Part shown: positions 32,130 through 33,334 of the stretch, piece by piece
Position numbering within the stretch: the first letter of the stretch is position 1
Layout of the letters: each line of letters opens with the position of its first letter
Origin: JOPF133 sp035505095
Lineage (GTDB): Bacteria > Acidobacteriota > Terriglobia > Bryobacterales > Bryobacteraceae
Direction: 5' to 3'
Length of the DNA stretch: 33,334 nucleotides
NCBI GenBank assembly: GCA_035505095.1
Contig: DATJRE010000453.1
Coordinates: 1 to 33,334 of the forward strand
The notes under the pieces: generated by a model
What the model was told of the DNA's origin: nothing
Database searches by the model: none
Seen by the model: the letters and a program-made list of their open reading frames with translations, nothing else
Program-made: the position numbers and the translations under genes

Positions 32130-33334
32130 ATGCGAACGCTGAACCGGTTCTTCCTCCGTCTTCTCAACTTCACGGCCGGGCGCCGCGGCGACCAACGGCT
32201 CCGGGAAGAGATGGAATCGCACCTGGCGGCCCAGACGGAAGCCAACATCCTCGCCGGCATGACTCCCCAGGAAGCCCGCCGCCACGCGCGCCTGAAGTTT
32301 GGGGGTGTGGAGGCGATTCGGGAGAACTACCACGCCGAAGAGAGTCTGCCCCTGGTGGAAAACCTGCTGCTGGATGTTCGTTATGCGCTGCGCGTGCTTC
32401 GCAAGTCCCCCGCGTTCACGATGGTGGCCCTGGTCACGCTGGCGCTGGGCATTGGGGCCAACGTGGTGGTCTTCGGAGTGCTCAACGCGATCCTGCTGCA
32501 TCCGCTGGAGGTGAGCGACCCGCAAAGCCTGTATCAGTTACGGCACAAACAGTGGATGATCGGACGGCTGCTGACTACGTCGTATCCCGCATTTGAGGAT
32601 TTCGAGCGGCGCAACACCACCTTCAGCGGGATGGCCGGCATTTATGGGTATTCTGTTGCGCGGCTGATTTGGCGGAACACGGCGATGAAGGTTCACGGCG
32701 ATGAAGTCACCGGCAATTATTTCGACCTGCTGGGGGTCCAGCCGGAACTCGGACGGCTTTTCCACGCGGCGGACGAGCATGGCCCGAATTCAGCGCCGTA
32801 TGTGGTGTTGAGCGATGCCCTTTGGCGCAGCGCGTTTCATGCCGATCCGGGCGTAATCGGGACCGTCCTGGATCTCGACATGAATCAGTTTACGGTGGTT
32901 GGCGTGGCCCCGGCGCAGTTCCACGGCGCGGAGCGGTTTGTATGGCCGGACTACTGGATTCCGATGGTGAATGATGCGCAGGTGGAGGGGTTCGACTACC
33001 TGCATGGCCGGAGATCCACCATGATCACCGTGATTGGCCGTCTGAAGCCGGGCGTCACGCCTCAGCAGGCGACGGAAAATCTGAATGCGATTTCGGCCGA
33101 GCTGGCGAGGGAGTATCCGGAGAGCGACGATGGATTGCCGCTGCGCCTGATCCATCCGGGACTCATCGGGGACGAGGGTGACGTCATTCGCGGATTTCTT
33201 TGGAGCGTCACCGTGCTGGCCCTGCTGGTGCTGGCGGCGGCATGCGCCAACCTGGCCAGCCTGTTTGCGGCGCGCGTGGCCGATCGCAGCCGGGAGCTGG
33301 CGCTCCGTGTGGCCCTGGGGTCGAGCCGGCGGCG
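32130..33334 (+). CDS. ADOP-type ABC permease (partial, runs off the right edge)
   Basis: First about 401 residues of an acidobacterial duplicated orphan permease (ADOP). The N-terminus has the PadR-linked-like head LREEMESHLAAQTEANILAGMTPQEARRHARLKFGG, followed by the first membrane helix (AFTMVALVTLALGIGANVVVFGVLNAILL), a MacB-type periplasmic domain (about 100-360; YFDLLGVQPELGRLF, VVLSDALWRSAF, VVGVAPAQFHGAERF, VIGRLKPGVTPQQA) and the start of the FtsX helices (VTVLALLVLAAACANLASLFAARVADRSRELALRVALG). Such proteins are thought to act as MacB-like mechanotransmitters, often without an ATPase gene nearby. The ATG at 32130 is preceded by AGGA. Divergent from the sigma operon, so it may be one of its targets. 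Confidence 0.9.
   Translation, partial: MRTLNRFFLRLLNFTAGRRGDQRLREEMESHLAAQTEANILAGMTPQEARRHARLKFGGVEAIRENYHAEESLPLVENLLLDVRYALRVLRKSPAFTMVALVTLALGIGANVVVFGVLNAILLHPLEVSDPQSLYQLRHKQWMIGRLLTTSYPAFEDFERRNTTFSGMAGIYGYSVARLIWRNTAMKVHGDEVTGNYFDLLGVQPELGRLFHAADEHGPNSAPYVVLSDALWRSAFHADPGVIGTVLDLDMNQFTVVGVAPAQFHGAERFVWPDYWIPMVNDAQVEGFDYLHGRRSTMITVIGRLKPGVTPQQATENLNAISAELAREYPESDDGLPLRLIHPGLIGDEGDVIRGFLWSVTVLALLVLAAACANLASLFAARVADRSRELALRVALGSSRR

Noticed and set aside
31992..32525. N-terminal extension of the sigma-factor frame
   Set aside because: Most of it is antisense to the start of the ADOP permease, and ECF factors normally begin close to region 2.

Overview
The window is GC-rich bacterial DNA that reads like the chromosome of an acidobacterium close to Candidatus Solibacter / Bryobacterales. 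The grounds are family content: an Oar-like TonB-dependent receptor with an N-terminal carboxypeptidase-regulatory-like domain, a TIGR03435-type protein, an acidobacterial duplicated-type permease (ADOP), a DUF1549/DUF1553 plus DUF1501 pair, a DUF3300-DUF2950 pair, and many Tat- or Sec-exported enzymes. This is an inference from families, not a database match. I see no rRNA, tRNA, CRISPR array or intact mobile element.

Layout. 1-2.2 kb: minus-strand sufB-sufC (Fe-S assembly; sufC runs off the left edge) with a well-spaced promoter. 2.2-6.3 kb: minus-strand operon of a cytochrome c/DUF1549/DUF1553 protein and a Tat-exported DUF1501 protein. 6.4-6.8 kb: non-coding stretch with a probable decayed integrase scrap. 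6.8-8.5 kb: membrane protein with a degenerate MPN-like N-domain and a TonB-like C-terminus. 8.8-11.2 kb: exported di-haem PQQ dehydrogenase. 11.4-12.2 kb: TIGR03435 protein, followed by a GC-rich repeat-like spacer. 12.9-21.4 kb: an exported enzyme neighbourhood with two SelA-like PLP enzymes (both Tat), a Tat-exported RidA and two exported EF_0837-like amidohydrolases, with a DUF3300-DUF2950 pair embedded. 21.7-24.9 kb: TonB-dependent receptor. 25-29.3 kb: DUF4159 protein, a tiny membrane ORF, a DUF1614 membrane protein and a Tat-exported glycosidase-like protein. 29.4-32 kb: minus-strand operon of an ECF sigma factor, a putative anti-sigma factor and two paralogous secreted proteins. 32.1 kb to the end: a divergent ADOP permease, truncated by the window edge.

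How the genes may work together. The most striking part is 12.9-21.4 kb. Amidohydrolases of this type remove acyl groups from small acids, SelA-like PLP enzymes of the DgaE type eliminate ammonia from amino-sugar acids, and RidA clears the enamine/imine products of PLP lyases. Here every one of these proteins carries an export signal, so the sequence suggests a deacylation-deamination pathway outside the cytoplasm, beside a TonB receptor that could import products. The substrate is unknown.

Regulation. Three minus-strand genes lack a Shine-Dalgarno sequence and have a -10-like hexamer 6-7 nt before the start codon, which points to leaderless mRNAs. Other genes have clear SD sequences and tight overlaps consistent with translational coupling.
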